Shown here in pieces: positions 8,735 through 19,827 of a DNA stretch of 64,000 nt. The position numbers were made by a program, and so were the translations under genes. The notes beneath the pieces are model-generated. The model worked only from the letters and a program-made list of their open reading frames with translations. It was not told the origin of the DNA and ran no database searches. Positions within the stretch are counted from its first letter, which is position 1. Every line of letters starts with the position of its first letter. Source of the DNA: Burkholderiales bacterium (GTDB lineage Bacteria; Pseudomonadota; Gammaproteobacteria; Burkholderiales; SG8-41); the NCBI GenBank assembly GCA_019634975.1, contig JAHCAI010000008.1:62001-126000 (forward strand), read 5' to 3'.

Positions 8735-10159
8735 TTACAGGTTGAGCGTGCGGTTGTCGACCGCCAGCGCCGCCTCCTTCATCGCCTCCGACAGCGAGGG
8801 ATGGGCATGGCAGATCAGCGCGATGTCCTCCGAGGCGGCGCCGAACTCCATCGCCACCACGGCTTCGGCGATCAGTTCGGAGGCCATCGGGCCGATGATA
8901 TGCACGCCGAGGATGCGGTCGGTCTTCTCGTCGGCCAGGAATTTGACGAAACCGGTGGTGTCGCCCAGCGCCCGTGCGCGGCCGTTGGCCATGAACGGGA
9001 AGGAGCCGGCACGGTATTTGATGCCCTCCTGCTTCAGCTGCTGCTCGGTCTTGCCCACCCAGGCGATCTCCGGCGAGGTGTAGATGACCCAGGGAATGGT
9101 GTTGAAGTCGACGTGGCCGTGCTTGCCGGCGATGCGCTCGGCCACCGCGACGCCCTCTTCCTCGGCCTTGTGCGCGAGCATGGGGCCGCGCACGACGTCG
9201 CCAACCGCCCAGACGTTGCCGAGATTGGTCTTGCAGTCGCCGTCGACGACAACAAAGCCGCGTTCGTCGATCTTGAGCCCCACCGCGTTGCCGTTGAGAC
9301 CATGGGTATTGGGCACGCGGCCGATCGACACGATCAGCCTGTCCACGGTCAGCGTCTGCGCCGCGCCTGCGCTGTCGGTGTATTCGACGCTGACGTTCTT
9401 TTTGGCGGTGATCCTGCCGACCTTGACGCCGGTGTGGATCGCGAGGCCCTGCTTGGTGAAAACCTTCAGCGCTTCCTTCGCCACCTGTTCATCGACCGCG
9501 CCGAGGAAAGCCGGCAGCGCTTCGAGCACTGTGACTTCGGCGCCCAGCCGCCGCCAGACGCTGCCCATCTCGAGGCCGATGACACCGGCGCCGATGACGC
9601 CGAGCTTTTTCGGGGTCTCGCCGATCGCCAGCGCGCCGGCATTGTCGAGGATCAGCTTGTTGTCGAAGGGCACGTCGGGCAGCGCGCGCGGATTGGAACC
9701 GGTGGCGATGACCACGTGTTTCGCGGTCAGCACATCGGCGGTCTTGCCCGACACCTGGATCTGCCAGGCCCCGGCCGAGCCGCCGGCGAAAGCGCCGCGG
9801 CCGTGGAAGAAGGTCACCTTGTTCTTCTTGAAGAGATACAGGATGCCTTCGTTGTTCTGCTTCACCACCTTGTCCTTGCGCTTCAGCATCTGCGCGACAT
9901 CGATGGCGAGCCCCTTGACCTGGATGCCGTGGTCGGCAAAGGCATGGCCGGCGTGTTCAAAATTCTCCGAGGACTGCAGCAGCGCCTTCGACGGGATGCA
10001 GCCGACGTTGGTGCAGGTGCCGCCGGGCGCGGGTTTGCCCTCGGGCGTGCTCCACTCGTCAATGCAGGCGACCTGCATCCCCAGTTGTGCAGCACGGATC
10101 GCGGCAATGTATCCGCCGGGGCCGGCGCCGATGACCACTACGTCGAATGATTTGGACAT
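8735..10159 (-). CDS. lpdA: Dihydrolipoyl dehydrogenase, E3 of the 2-oxoglutarate dehydrogenase complex
   Basis: 474 aa flavoprotein that reoxidises the dihydrolipoyl group of E2 using FAD and NAD. FAD site [14 protein letters not shown] near residue 11; redox pair [16 protein letters not shown] with Cys49 and Cys54; NAD-binding [20 protein letters not shown] contact [18 protein letters not shown]-terminal HAHPSLSE (His at about 453, Glu at about 458) completing the active site across the dimer. The reading frame continues upstream, but [13 protein letters not shown] is the family start. Its leader contains the 7-base-unit inverted repeat at 10171-10249, and only a weak Shine-Dalgarno is present. 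Third gene after sucA and sucB. Confidence 0.95.
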   Translation of the reverse strand: MSKSFDVVVIGAGPGGYIAAIRAAQLGMQVACIDEWSTPEGKPAPGGTCTNVGCIPSKALLQSSENFEHAGHAFADHGIQVKGLAIDVAQMLKRKDKVVKQNNEGILYLFKKNKVTFFHGRGAFAGGSAGAWQIQVSGKTADVLTAKHVVIATGSNPRALPDVPFDNKLILDNAGALAIGETPKKLGVIGAGVIGLEMGSVWRRLGAEVTVLEALPAFLGAVDEQVAKEALKVFTKQGLAIHTGVKVGRITAKKNVSVEYTDSAGAAQTLTVDRLIVSIGRVPNTHGLNGNAVGLKIDERGFVVVDGDCKTNLGNVWAVGDVVRGPMLAHKAEEEGVAVAERIAGKHGHVDFNTIPWVIYTSPEIAWVGKTEQQLKQEGIKYRAGSFPFMANGRARALGDTTGFVKFLADEKTDRILGVHIIGPMASELIAEAVVAMEFGAASEDIALICHAHPSLSEAMKEAALAVDNRTLNL

Positions 10160-10170
10160 GATCTTTAAAC

Positions 10171-10249
10171 CGGTGATTGGTGACTGGTAATTGGTGACTG
10201 GTGGGCAATGACGCTGCGCGCCATTTGCCAATTACCAATCACCATTGAC
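10171..10249. repeat. Inverted repeat built of 7-base units (GGTGAYT), in the sucB-lpd gap
   Basis: The left arm is four consecutive 7-base units, GGTGATT GGTGACT GGTAATT GGTGACT. The right arm holds the complement, CCAATTA CCAATCA CCATTGA, after a spacer of about 25 bases. The whole can fold into a long hairpin in the 94-bp gap between sucB and lpd. Similar heptad repeats occur between genes in other betaproteobacteria, as far as I recall. A role in messenger stability or differential expression of lpd is possible but not shown. Confidence 0.75.
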
Positions 10250-10253
10250 TGCC

Positions 10254-11486
<1,233 letters not shown>

Positions 11487-11521
11487 GATTACTCCGTAAC
11501 CTGTTGATTAAATTGATTAAT

Positions 11522-14398
11522 TTAGAATTCCTCGCCCTCGGCGAGCGGCCGCGGCTTGAAGGCCCGCGGCTGGCTGCCGCCGGACAGCGTCAGCGCCTGG
11601 TCAACGAGTTCCTTCTGCTGCTTTTCGTGCAGCGACTTGTAACCGGCCGCCGGCGAGGCCGAGGAATCGCGGCCCGCGTAGTAGAGCTTCTGGTGCGGCA
11701 GCAGGTGCCGCATCAGGTAATGCTGGATGTGCCTCCAGGCGCCCTGGTTGCGCGGCTCTTCCTGGCACCAGACGATTTCCTTCGCGTTCTTGTAGCGCAC
11801 GATCTGCGCGCGGAACTCCTCGTGCGCGAAGGGATAAAGCTGGGCGATGCGCACCAGCGGCAGGTTCTCGATGCCACGGTTGCGGCGCTCGGCGCGCAGG
11901 TCGTAATAGACCTTGCCGCTGCAGAAGATCACCCGCTCGACCTTCTCCGGATCGATCTCTCGCGCATCCCAGTCCTCGTTGACCGGATTGAATTTGTCGT
12001 TGGCAAACTCTTCCAGCGGCGACACCGATTCCTTGTGGCGCAGCAGGCTCTTCGGCGAAAAAATGACCAGCGGCTTGCGGTACGGGCGAACCATCTGGCG
12101 GCGCAGCAGGTAGTACATCTGAACAGGCGTCGCCGGCACGCAGACCTGCATGTTGTAGTCGGCGCAGAGCTGCAGGAAACGCTCGATGCGGCCGGAAGAG
12201 TGTTCCGGGCCGGCGCCTTCGTAGCCGTGCGGCAGCATCATGGTCAGGCCGCACATGCGGCCCCACTTCACCTCGCCGGAGGCAATGAACTGGTCAATGA
12301 CCACCTGCGCGCCGTTGACGAAGTCGCCATACTGGGCTTCCCAGATCACCAGTTCCTTCGGGCTGGACGTGGCATAGCCGTATTCGAAACCGAGCACGCC
12401 CTCTTCCGACAGCACCGAGTCGATGACGACGAAATCGCCCTGGTTGGTCGACAGGTGCTGCAGCGGCACCCAGGTGCCCTGGTCCCAGCGCTCGCGGCTC
12501 TGGTCATGCAGCACGGCGTGGCGGTGAAAGAAGGTGCCGCGTCCCGAATCCTGGCCTGACAGGCGCACCGAGTAGCCCTCGGTCAGCAGCGACGCATAGG
12601 CCAGCGTCTCGGCCATGCCCCAGTCCAGCGGCAGCTTGCCTTCCGCCATCAGCCGGCGGTCCTGCATGATCTTCTCGACCCTGGGGTGCAGCTTGAAGTT
12701 GGCCGGCACCTCGCACACCTTGCGCGCCAGCGCCTGCAGCTTCTCCAGCGGCAGCCGGGTGTCGTCGTTCTCGTTCCACTTGCTGCCCTTGTACGGGCTC
12801 CAGTCGGTCTCGAACGGCGGCCGGTAGTTCGAAAGGATGGTCTTGTTGGTGTGGTAACCGCGGTCGAGCGCATCGCGGAACTCGGCGACCATCTGGTCGG
12901 CCTCGGCCTCGGTGACCACGCCTTCCCCGATCAGGCGGTCGGCGTAGACCTTGCGCGGCGTCGGATGGCTGTGGATGCGCCGGTACATCAGCGGCTGCGT
13001 GACCATCGGCTCGTCCTGCTCGTTGTGGCCCAGCCGCCGGTAGCAGATCAGGTCGATCACCACGTCCTTCTTGAACTTCATGCGGTACTCGAGCGCGATC
13101 TCGGTGGCGAAGCAGATCGCCTCCGGGTCGTCGCCATTGACGTGGAAAATCGGCACCTCCAGCATTTTCACCACGTCGGAGCAGTACAGCGAGGAGCGCG
13201 AGTCGCGCGGATCCGAGGTCGTGAAGCCGATCTGGTTGTTGATGATGATGTGCACCGTGCCGCCGGTGCCGTAGCCCCGTGTTTCAGCGAAATTCAGCAC
13301 TTCCTGGATCACGCCCTGCCCCGAGAACGCGGCATCGCCGTGGATCAGCACCGGCAGCACCTGCGAGCCGTCATGGTCCCGGCGCCGGTGCTGGCGCGCG
13401 CGCACCGAACCCTCGACCACCGGGTTGACGATCTCGAGGTGGGAAGGGTTGAAGGCGACGGTGACGTGCATCGGCCCGCCGGGAGTCATCACGTTCGACG
13501 AGAAGCCGTCGTGGTACTTGACGTCGCCGGCGAGCACGTCGGGCTGCTGCTTGCCTTCGAAGGACGAAAACAGGTCCTTCGGCATCTTGCCCAGCGTGTT
13601 GACCAGCACATTGAGCCGGCCGCGGTGGGCCATGCCGATCACCAGTTCCTGCACGCCTGCGGTGCCCGCGCGCTGCAGCAGGTGGTCGAGCATGGGAATC
13701 AGGCCGTCGCCGCCTTCCAGTGAAAAGCGCGTCTGGCCGACATATTTGGCGTTGAGGTACTTCTCCAGCGTCTCGGCCGCGGTCAGGCGGTCAAGCAGGT
13801 GCTTCTTGTAGGCGGCGTCATAGGTCGGACGCCCGCGGGTGGGCTCGAGCTTCTCCGACATCCAGCGCTTCTGCGGGATGTCGGATATGTACATGTATTC
13901 GACGCCGATGGTGCGGCAATAGGTGTCGCGCAGAAACTGCAGGATCTCGCGCAAGGTGGCTTTCGCAGGACCATGCAAGGTCCCGGTATCGAAGACCCGG
14001 TCCATGTCGCCTTCGGTCAGGCCGTAATGCGCCGGATCGAGTTCCGCGATGGGCGGCTTCTCGATGCGCTGCAGCGGATCGATGTCGGCGATGCGGTTGC
14101 CCTGGAAGCGGTAGGCGGAAATGAGCTGCATGACCGAGAACTGCTTCTGCAGGCTGCGCTGGGCGGCAGCGCCTCCGCCGCCGGGGCGCTGGCTGCGCGC
14201 GAGGTCGATGAAGCGCTGCTGCACCTCGGAGTGCGCGACGTCAGCGGGTCCGTCGTCGAGCTTCTGCAGTTCGTCGAAGTAGCCGCGCCAGCGCGGCTCC
14301 ACCGACTGCGGATCCTTGAGATACTGTTCGTAGAGGCCCTCCACGAAAGGCGCGTTGGCACCGAACAGCAGGGAGGTTCCGCGGGATTCCTTGATCAT
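11522..14398 (-). CDS. sucA: 2-oxoglutarate dehydrogenase E1 component
   Basis: 958 aa thiamine-diphosphate enzyme that decarboxylates 2-oxoglutarate and succinylates the lipoyl group of SucB; length as expected for the family. Motifs: LFGANAPFVEGLYEQYL at the N-terminus (the segment that docks E2), GMAHRGRLNVLVN (about 255-267), HGDAAFSGQGVIQEVLNF and GDDPEAICFATEIALEYR around the cofactor site, and the C-terminal transketolase-like region with LPHGYEGAGPEHSSGRIERF. The frame is open further upstream, but MIKESRG follows an AGGTG at normal spacing. A perfect 9-bp hairpin lies between gltA and this start. Confidence 0.97.
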   Translation of the reverse strand: MIKESRGTSLLFGANAPFVEGLYEQYLKDPQSVEPRWRGYFDELQKLDDGPADVAHSEVQQRFIDLARSQRPGGGGAAAQRSLQKQFSVMQLISAYRFQGNRIADIDPLQRIEKPPIAELDPAHYGLTEGDMDRVFDTGTLHGPAKATLREILQFLRDTYCRTIGVEYMYISDIPQKRWMSEKLEPTRGRPTYDAAYKKHLLDRLTAAETLEKYLNAKYVGQTRFSLEGGDGLIPMLDHLLQRAGTAGVQELVIGMAHRGRLNVLVNTLGKMPKDLFSSFEGKQQPDVLAGDVKYHDGFSSNVMTPGGPMHVTVAFNPSHLEIVNPVVEGSVRARQHRRRDHDGSQVLPVLIHGDAAFSGQGVIQEVLNFAETRGYGTGGTVHIIINNQIGFTTSDPRDSRSSLYCSDVVKMLEVPIFHVNGDDPEAICFATEIALEYRMKFKKDVVIDLICYRRLGHNEQDEPMVTQPLMYRRIHSHPTPRKVYADRLIGEGVVTEAEADQMVAEFRDALDRGYHTNKTILSNYRPPFETDWSPYKGSKWNENDDTRLPLEKLQALARKVCEVPANFKLHPRVEKIMQDRRLMAEGKLPLDWGMAETLAYASLLTEGYSVRLSGQDSGRGTFFHRHAVLHDQSRERWDQGTWVPLQHLSTNQGDFVVIDSVLSEEGVLGFEYGYATSSPKELVIWEAQYGDFVNGAQVVIDQFIASGEVKWGRMCGLTMMLPHGYEGAGPEHSSGRIERFLQLCADYNMQVCVPATPVQMYYLLRRQMVRPYRKPLVIFSPKSLLRHKESVSPLEEFANDKFNPVNEDWDAREIDPEKVERVIFCSGKVYYDLRAERRNRGIENLPLVRIAQLYPFAHEEFRAQIVRYKNAKEIVWCQEEPRNQGAWRHIQHYLMRHLLPHQKLYYAGRDSSASPAAGYKSLHEKQQKELVDQALTLSGGSQPRAFKPRPLAEGEEF

Positions 14399-14417
14399 GT
14401 CTGCACCTGATGAAAGA

Positions 14418-14440
14418 GCGCCCCGCTGCATGCGGGGCGC
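14418..14440 (-). terminator. Hairpin between gltA and sucA (possible partial terminator)
   Basis: A perfect 9-bp GC-rich stem GCGCCCCGC with its complement closes a 5-base loop (TGCAT on the plus strand). In the direction of transcription (minus strand) it is followed by the pyrimidine-rich TCTTTC rather than a full U-run, and the sucA Shine-Dalgarno follows within about 15 bases. It could attenuate readthrough from gltA or protect a processed mRNA end. Confidence 0.5.
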
Positions 14441-14452
14441 CAGCCACACTTT

Positions 14453-15751
14453 TTACTTGCGCTTGCCCATCGGCAGGAATTCGCGCTTTTTCGCGCCGGT
14501 GAACAGCTGGCGCGGACGCCCGATTTTCTGGTCCGGATCGGCAATCAGCTCCTTCCACTGCGCGATCCAGCCCACGGTGCGCGCCAGCGCGAAGATCGCG
14601 GTGTACATGCTGACCGGGATGCCCAGCGCCTTGTAGACGATGCCCGAGTAGAAATCGACGTTCGGGTAGAGCTTGCGCTTGATGAAGTAATCGTCATTCA
14701 GCGCGATCTTTTCGAGCTCCATCGCCAGCTTGATCAGCTTGTTGTCCTTCATGTCGAGCTCTTCCAGAACCTCGTGGCAGGTGCGCTGGATGATCTTCGC
14801 GCGCGGATCGTAGTTCTTGTAGACGCGGTGGCCGAAGCCCATCAGCATCGCGTGCCCGTCCTTGTCCTTGACGCGCTTGATGAAGGCCGGGATGTTCTTC
14901 ACGTCACCGATTTCGTCGAGCATCTTCAGCACCGCCTCGTTCGCGCCGCCGTGCGCGGGACCCCACAGGCTGGCGATGCCGGCCGAAATGCAGGCAAAGG
15001 GGTTGGCGCCGGTCGAACCCGCCAGGCGCACCGTCGAAGTCGAGGCATTCTGCTCGTGGTCGGCGTGCAGGATCAGGATGCGGTCCATCGCGCGCGAGAT
15101 CACCGGGTTAGGCTTGTATTCCTCGCAGGGCGTGGCGAACATCATGTGCAGGAAGTTCTCGGTGTACGACAGGTTGTTCTTCGGATACACGAACGGCTGT
15201 CCCATGTTGTACTTGTAGGCCATGGCCGTGATCGTCGGCAGCTTGGCGATCAGGCGGAAAGCCGAGATTTCGCGACTGCGCTCGTCGTAGATGTTGATCG
15301 AATCGTGGTAGAAGGCAGACAGCGCGCCGACAACCCCGCAAAGCACCGCCATCGGGTGCGCATCGCGGCGGAAGCCGCGGAAGAAAAAGGTCATCTGGTC
15401 GTGCACCATCGTGTGCTTGGTGACGATGTCATCAAATTCCTGTTTCTGCTGCTTGTTGGGCAGTTCGCCGTTGAGAATCAGGTAGGCGACCTCGAGGAAG
15501 TCGCATTTCTCCGCGAGCTGCTCGATCGGATAGCCGCGGTATAGCAGCACGCCCTCGTCGCCGTCGATGTAGGTGATGTTCGAGCGGCAGCTCGCAGTCG
15601 ACATGAACCCGGGGTCATAGGTGAACTTGCCGGTCTTGGCATAGAGGCTGCGCACGTCGATGACATCGGGGCCTATCGTGCCGCCGAAAATCGGGAAATC
15701 CACCGAGGGGGTGCCATCGCTGAATGACAGGGTTGCCAGTTTTTCCTTCAT
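14453..15751 (-). CDS. gltA: Citrate synthase (type II, hexameric)
   Basis: 432 aa, normal length. It condenses oxaloacetate and acetyl-CoA. Active-site residues are visible: His in GPAHGGANE (about 269), His in [15 protein letters not shown] (about 308) and Asp in [15 protein letters not shown] (about 366). The N-terminal small domain with [11 protein letters not shown] and MFFRG-type segments is that of Gram-negative NADH-sensitive enzymes. Start ATG preceded by GGAGAGAG; a longer frame upstream is not supported. Lies between sdhE and sucA in one directional block, so it is probably cotranscribed with sdh. Confidence 0.96.
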   Translation of the reverse strand: MKEKLATLSFSDGTPSVDFPIFGGTIGPDVIDVRSLYAKTGKFTYDPGFMSTASCRSNITYIDGDEGVLLYRGYPIEQLAEKCDFLEVAYLILNGELPNKQQKQEFDDIVTKHTMVHDQMTFFFRGFRRDAHPMAVLCGVVGALSAFYHDSINIYDERSREISAFRLIAKLPTITAMAYKYNMGQPFVYPKNNLSYTENFLHMMFATPCEEYKPNPVISRAMDRILILHADHEQNASTSTVRLAGSTGANPFACISAGIASLWGPAHGGANEAVLKMLDEIGDVKNIPAFIKRVKDKDGHAMLMGFGHRVYKNYDPRAKIIQRTCHEVLEELDMKDNKLIKLAMELEKIALNDDYFIKRKLYPNVDFYSGIVYKALGIPVSMYTAIFALARTVGWIAQWKELIADPDQKIGRPRQLFTGAKKREFLPMGKRK

Positions 15752-15819
15752 AACTCTCTCCGTAAGTTCGATCGCTCGTGTTCTTGGCAGCAGGTCAGGC
15801 TCGCCCCCGCCACCGCGTT

Positions 15820-16050
15820 TCACCGCTGCTGCAACTGCCGGACCAGGCCCGTGTATTGCGCAGGCGGCTCCTCCTGCCCCATGACCCAGGCGAGCAGCAG
15901 GGTGTCATTCTCGGCCAGAAAGGCCCTGAAGACACCCAGCTGTTCGGGGGACAAGCCTTCCAGCTCGGCCTCGACGAACCGGTTCAGCACCAGGTCCAGT
16001 TCGAGCATTCCTCGCCGGCACTGCCAGCGGATACGGTCCAGGTCTCCCAT
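15820..16050 (-). CDS. sdhE: FAD assembly factor SdhE
   Basis: 76 aa small helical protein. The [13 protein letters not shown] stretch (residues 13-25) contains the RGxxE motif required for helping covalent FAD attachment to SdhA. Size and the position directly after sdhB are typical. Only 13 bases separate it from the sdhB stop, which indicates cotranscription with sdhCDAB. Confidence 0.93.
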   Translation of the reverse strand: MGDLDRIRWQCRRGMLELDLVLNRFVEAELEGLSPEQLGVFRAFLAENDTLLLAWVMGQEEPPAQYTGLVRQLQQR

Positions 16051-16063
16051 ATCCGCCCCTTTC

Positions 16064-16759
16064 CTAGACCGTGCGCTTGACGAGCAGATCCTTGATCTTG
16101 CCGATCGCCTTCGTCGGGTTGAGGCCCTTCGGGCAGACGTCCACGCAATTCATGATCGAATGGCAGCGGAACAGCCGGTAAGGGTCTTCAAGGTTGTCCA
16201 GCCGCTCGTTGGTGGCCTGGTCGCGAGTGTCGGCGATGAAGCGGTAGGCCTGGAGCAGTCCCGCGGGACCGACGAACTTGTCAGGGTTCCACCAGAACGA
16301 CGGGCAGGAAGTCGAGCAGCAGGCGCACAGGATGCACTCGTAGAGGCCGTTCAGCTCCTCGCGGTCCTCCGGCGACTGCAGGCGTTCGGTTTCGGGGCGC
16401 GGCGCATCGTTGACCACGTATGGCGTCACCGAGTGGTACTGCTTGAAGAACTGCGACATGTCGACGATCAGGTCGCGGATCACCGGCAGGCCGGGCAGCG
16501 GCCGGATCACCACCGGCTCCTTCAGATCGGCGATCTTGGTGATGCACGCCAGCCCGTTCTTGCCGTTGATGTTCATCGCGTCGGAACCGCAGACGCCCTC
16601 GCGGCAGGAGCGGCGGAAGGCAAAGGTGTCATCGACCGATTTCAGGCGCACCAGCGCATCGAGCAGCATGCGGTCCGTCGGCTCCAGCTCGATGTCGTAA
16701 TCCTGCATGTATGGCTGGGCATCGACGTCGGGGTTGTAGCGGTAGATGGAAAGGCGCAT
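16064..16759 (-). CDS. sdhB: Succinate dehydrogenase iron-sulfur subunit
   Basis: 231 aa electron-transfer subunit of complex II. Ligands for three clusters can be read: the [2Fe-2S] site with [21 protein letters not shown] split over residues 52-72, and two further cysteine groups, [14 protein letters not shown] and [17 protein letters not shown], for the [4Fe-4S] and [3Fe-4S] clusters. [16 protein letters not shown] precedes the second group as in the family. Start ATG after AGGAAACAG. Follows sdhA in the operon. Confidence 0.96.
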   Translation of the reverse strand: MRLSIYRYNPDVDAQPYMQDYDIELEPTDRMLLDALVRLKSVDDTFAFRRSCREGVCGSDAMNINGKNGLACITKIADLKEPVVIRPLPGLPVIRDLIVDMSQFFKQYHSVTPYVVNDAPRPETERLQSPEDREELNGLYECILCACCSTSCPSFWWNPDKFVGPAGLLQAYRFIADTRDQATNERLDNLEDPYRLFRCHSIMNCVDVCPKGLNPTKAIGKIKDLLVKRTV

Positions 16760-16792
16760 TTCTGTTTCCTGGTTTTCAGTCAGTGGAGCCGG

Positions 16793-18553
16793 TCAGTAGA
16801 CACGGGCCTTGGGCTCGAAGGATTCAACCGTCAGCGGCTTGAGGTTCACCGGGCGGTACTCGAGGCGGTTGCCCTCCTTGTACCAGAACGTGTGCTTCAT
16901 CCAGTTCGCATCATCCCGGTTCGGAAAATCGCTGCGGTCGTGGGCGCCGCGCGACTCCTGCCGCGCATGCGCCGACACCATTGTCGAAACCGCGACTTCG
17001 ACCAGGTTTTCCAGCTCCAGCGCCTCCACCCGCGCGGTGTTGAACACCTTGCTCTTGTCCTTGAAATAGAGCCTGCCGGCACGCTCGGCAACCTCGTTGA
17101 TCTTGCGCACGCCTTCCGCAAGGCTGTCGGGGAAGCGGAACACGCCGCAGTGCAGCTGCATCGTGCGCCGCAGCTCGGCGCCGACTTCATGCACGCTTTC
17201 ACCCGACTTCGCGGAGTCCAGGCGCGCCAGACGCGCCAGCGCGCGGTCGGCGGCATCCTTCGGCAGGTCCTGGTGGGCAATGGCGTCGGCCCTGAGGTCC
17301 TTGACCACCTGCTCGCCCGAGGCCTTGCCGAAAACCAGCAGGTCGAGCAGCGAATTGGTGCCGAGGCGGTTCGCGCCATGCACCGACACGCAGGCGCACT
17401 CGCCGGCAGCGTAGAGGCCCTTGACGATGGCGTTGCCGGAATGGCCCGCCAGCACCTGGCCGTGCATGTTGGTCGGAATGCCGCCCATCTGGTAATGGCA
17501 GGTCGGCACCACGGGAATGGGGTCCTTAGCCGGGTCGACATTGGCGAACTTCTTGGCGATCTCGCGGATCCCGGGCAGCCGCTTGTCGATGACGTCGGCA
17601 CCGAGGTGGTCGAGCTTGAGCAGGATGTGGTCGGCATCCTTGCCGGCGCCCCGGCCTTCCTTGATCTCGGTCGCCATCGCGCGCGCAACGACGTCACGGC
17701 TTGCCAGGTCCTTCACCGTCGGCGCATAGCGCTCCATGAAACGCTCGCCGTTCTTGTTGAGCAGGAACCCGCCCTCGCCGCGCACGCCCTCGGTGATCAG
17801 CACGCCCGCGCCGGCGACACCGGTCGGGTGGAACTGCCAGAACTCCATGTCTTCCAGCGGGATGCCCGCGCGCGCGGCCATTCCCAGGCCGTCGCCGGTG
17901 TTGATGAAGGCATTGGTGCTGGCGGAATAGATGCGCCCCGCACCGCCGGTGGCGAGCAGCGTCGCCTTGGCATGAAGGATGGCCACTTCGCCGGTTTCCA
18001 TCTCCATCGCCACCACGCCGAGCACGTCGCCCGCCTGGTTGCGCACCAGGTCGAGCGCCATCCACTCGACGAAGAACTGGGTCTTCGCGCGCACGTTGCG
18101 CTGGTACAGCGTGTGCAGCATCGCATGTCCGGTGCGGTCGGCAGCGGCGCATGCGCGCTTGACCGCGCGCTCGCCGTAGTTGCTGGTGTGTCCGCCGAAC
18201 GGACGCTGGTAGATCTTGCCGTTGTCGAGGCGGTCGAAGGGCATGCCGAAATGCTCGAGCTCGATCACCGCCTCGTTGGCCTTGCGGCACATGAATTCGA
18301 TCGCATCCTGGTCGCCGAGGTAGTCGGATCCCTTGACCGTGTCATACATGTGCCAGTGCCAGTTGTCCGGCTCTTCATTGCCCAGCGAAGCGGACACCCC
18401 GCCCTGCGCCGCCACGGTATGGGAACGCGTCGGAAAAACCTTCGACAGCACCGCCACCCTGAGATTGGCCTCGGCGAGCTGCAGTGCCGCACGCAGCCCC
18501 GAACCGCCGGCGCCGACGACGACGGCATCAAATTGTCTGGTTGTAATTGCCAT
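16793..18553 (-). CDS. sdhA: Succinate dehydrogenase flavoprotein subunit
   Basis: 586 aa. It oxidises succinate to fumarate with covalently bound FAD. Dinucleotide motif VVVGAGGSGLRAALQLAEA (11-29); covalent FAD His45 in SHTVAAQGG; substrate-site segments GRIYSASTNAFINTGDGLGMA, HPTGVAGAGVLITEGVRGEGG and ACVSVHGANRLGTNSLLDL; C-terminal helical domain. It starts three bases after the sdhD stop. Length is normal. Confidence 0.97.
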   Translation of the reverse strand: MAITTRQFDAVVVGAGGSGLRAALQLAEANLRVAVLSKVFPTRSHTVAAQGGVSASLGNEEPDNWHWHMYDTVKGSDYLGDQDAIEFMCRKANEAVIELEHFGMPFDRLDNGKIYQRPFGGHTSNYGERAVKRACAAADRTGHAMLHTLYQRNVRAKTQFFVEWMALDLVRNQAGDVLGVVAMEMETGEVAILHAKATLLATGGAGRIYSASTNAFINTGDGLGMAARAGIPLEDMEFWQFHPTGVAGAGVLITEGVRGEGGFLLNKNGERFMERYAPTVKDLASRDVVARAMATEIKEGRGAGKDADHILLKLDHLGADVIDKRLPGIREIAKKFANVDPAKDPIPVVPTCHYQMGGIPTNMHGQVLAGHSGNAIVKGLYAAGECACVSVHGANRLGTNSLLDLLVFGKASGEQVVKDLRADAIAHQDLPKDAADRALARLARLDSAKSGESVHEVGAELRRTMQLHCGVFRFPDSLAEGVRKINEVAERAGRLYFKDKSKVFNTARVEALELENLVEVAVSTMVSAHARQESRGAHDRSDFPNRDDANWMKHTFWYKEGNRLEYRPVNLKPLTVESFEPKARVY

Positions 18554-18556
18554 TGC

Positions 18557-18904
18557 TCAGTTGCCCCACAGAATCTGCACCGCCCAGGCGCCATAGGCGA
18601 TCAGGGCAAAAATCACCACCACATAAAGCGTCAGCCGGATCCCGGTGGCCTTGATGTAGTCCATGAAAATATTGCGCACGCCGACCCAGGCGTGGTACAG
18701 CAGGGCGACGAGGAAAATCACCGTCGCATAACGCATCAGGTCGAGCTGCCACAGCGCTTTCCAGTGCCAGTAGTCAAATCTGGGCAGCATCGCAAGAGCC
18801 AGCAGCACCAGCAGCGTGTAGGCGATCATCACCACCGCGGTGGCGCGCTGCGCGATCCAGTCGCGCAGGCCGTAGTGCGCTCCAACCACCTGGCGGTTCA
18901 CCAT
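18557..18904 (-). CDS. sdhD: Succinate dehydrogenase membrane anchor SdhD
   Basis: 115 aa with three predicted membrane helices (about 18-40, 50-72, 88-112). LLYHAWVGVRNIFMDYIK holds the conserved His/Arg/Asp region near the quinone site. The start ATG overlaps the last seven bases of sdhC, so translation is coupled. With SdhC it binds haem b and ubiquinone in the inner membrane. Confidence 0.92.
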   Translation of the reverse strand: MVNRQVVGAHYGLRDWIAQRATAVVMIAYTLLVLLALAMLPRFDYWHWKALWQLDLMRYATVIFLVALLYHAWVGVRNIFMDYIKATGIRLTLYVVVIFALIAYGAWAVQILWGN

Positions 18905-19284
18905 AGCGCCACCCCCACAGCCAGAGTCAGAACAATGCCTGCGACCAGAACGATCATGCTGGTCAGCCGAGCGGTTTCGAGCTCAACGCCGATGTGCAGG
19001 TCAAGAAACAGGTGCCGGAAACCGGCCAGCAGATGATGCAGGTAACCCCAGAGCAGGCCCAGCAGCACGATCTTCATCAGCGGATTCGACACCACGGACT
19101 GGAAAGCCGCAAAGGACGCCTGCGACGCCAGGGTCGACTGGAACAGCCACAGCAGCAGCGGCAATGCCAGGAACAGGATCGCGCCGCTGATGCGGTGCAT
19201 GATGGATATGAGGGCCGGCACAGGCAGCCGGATCTGCATCAGGTTGAGATGCTTGGGACGAGGTTTGGCAACTGTCGATGACAC
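18898..19284 (-). CDS. sdhC: Succinate dehydrogenase cytochrome b556 subunit SdhC
   Basis: 128 aa membrane protein with three helices. The conserved SIMHRISGAILF (quinone site Ser/Arg) and the haem-ligand region LLAGFRHLFLD are present. The open frame extends upstream, but the best start is GTG at 19284, five bases after AAGGAG, giving MSSTVAKPRPKHLNL; this KPRP-HLNL start is common in beta- and gammaproteobacterial SdhC. First gene of the sdhCDAB-sdhE-gltA block. Confidence 0.93.
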   Translation of the reverse strand: MSSTVAKPRPKHLNLMQIRLPVPALISIMHRISGAILFLALPLLLWLFQSTLASQASFAAFQSVVSNPLMKIVLLGLLWGYLHHLLAGFRHLFLDLHIGVELETARLTSMIVLVAGIVLTLAVGVALW

Positions 19285-19827
19285 GCGCTCTCCTTGATTG
19301 CGGGTTTGTTTCAACTTGCCGGCCGGCTGGCAGATGCCTGGAAACCGGTGTTGCAAATCCGGCCTCCCCGATCCGCCACGAGGACCGCGATGCTGCGCTG
19401 CACGCGCAGAACATCAGTTGAGAGTTTTTAGCACCAGTGAAATCGGGTTGAGGCTTCAATTAAACGCATGAAATACTACCAGCTTTCACGAATCGACGGA
19501 ACGTCGCGCACAGCCTTTCATCAGCAAAAACCGTTCATGTGAGACGCTCGCCTTGACGTGCGCGTAAAGCGCATTCGTCACGCGTTCCACATGCCGTCAT
19601 GCAATGCCGCAATGTTCAACCCCCCGCGCAGGAACCGGTCGGCAGTTTCGCCAGCGCTGTCGCGGACAAACGCCGGTGCAGGGCATTGTCATGGACGCCG
19701 TGTTGACCGTAATTCCTGCGGTTGGCTATCATCCCGGGGCTATTCCGGTGCTGGCCATGCCGCAATCCAGGCATCCAATCGCACCGTCGCCCCTCCCCAA
19801 AAACCAAGGAAATTCAGGAGCTTCCAG
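19285..19827. promoter_or_regulatory. Divergent sdhC-mdh intergenic region
   Basis: A 543-bp gap with no convincing gene, only readthrough of the mdh frame. It should carry the promoters of the sdh operon (minus) and mdh (plus). The mdh promoter is annotated separately. For sdhC I see only a weak extended -10 (TGGTAGTAT, minus strand, near 19481-19473). In many Burkholderiales a gntR gene sits here, as I recall; it is absent in this window. Confidence 0.5.
19703..19732 (+). promoter_or_regulatory. Sigma-70-type promoter for mdh
   Basis: TTGACC (19703-19708), an 18-base spacer, then TATCAT (19727-19732). This gives a 5' leader of about 90 bases before the mdh start. It matches the consensus at 5 of 6 and 4 of 6 positions and is correctly placed and oriented. 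Confidence 0.6.

Noticed and set aside
8801-10150. 449-codon plus-strand frame opposite lpdA
   Set aside because: Shadow frame of the dehydrogenase gene.
10171-10249. CRISPR array in the sucB-lpd gap
   Set aside because: Units are only 7 bases with no spacers and are arranged as an inverted repeat.
15851-19036. 1061-codon open frame on the plus strand across the sdh genes
   Set aside because: It lies wholly opposite sdhE, sdhB, sdhA and sdhD, whose proteins are unmistakable. High GC opens long antisense frames; the translation is His/Arg-rich and has no domain.
19558-19827. 90-codon upstream extension of mdh
   Set aside because: Includes the promoter, and the sequence before MKQPMRV has no family match; the internal ATG has a good ribosome site.
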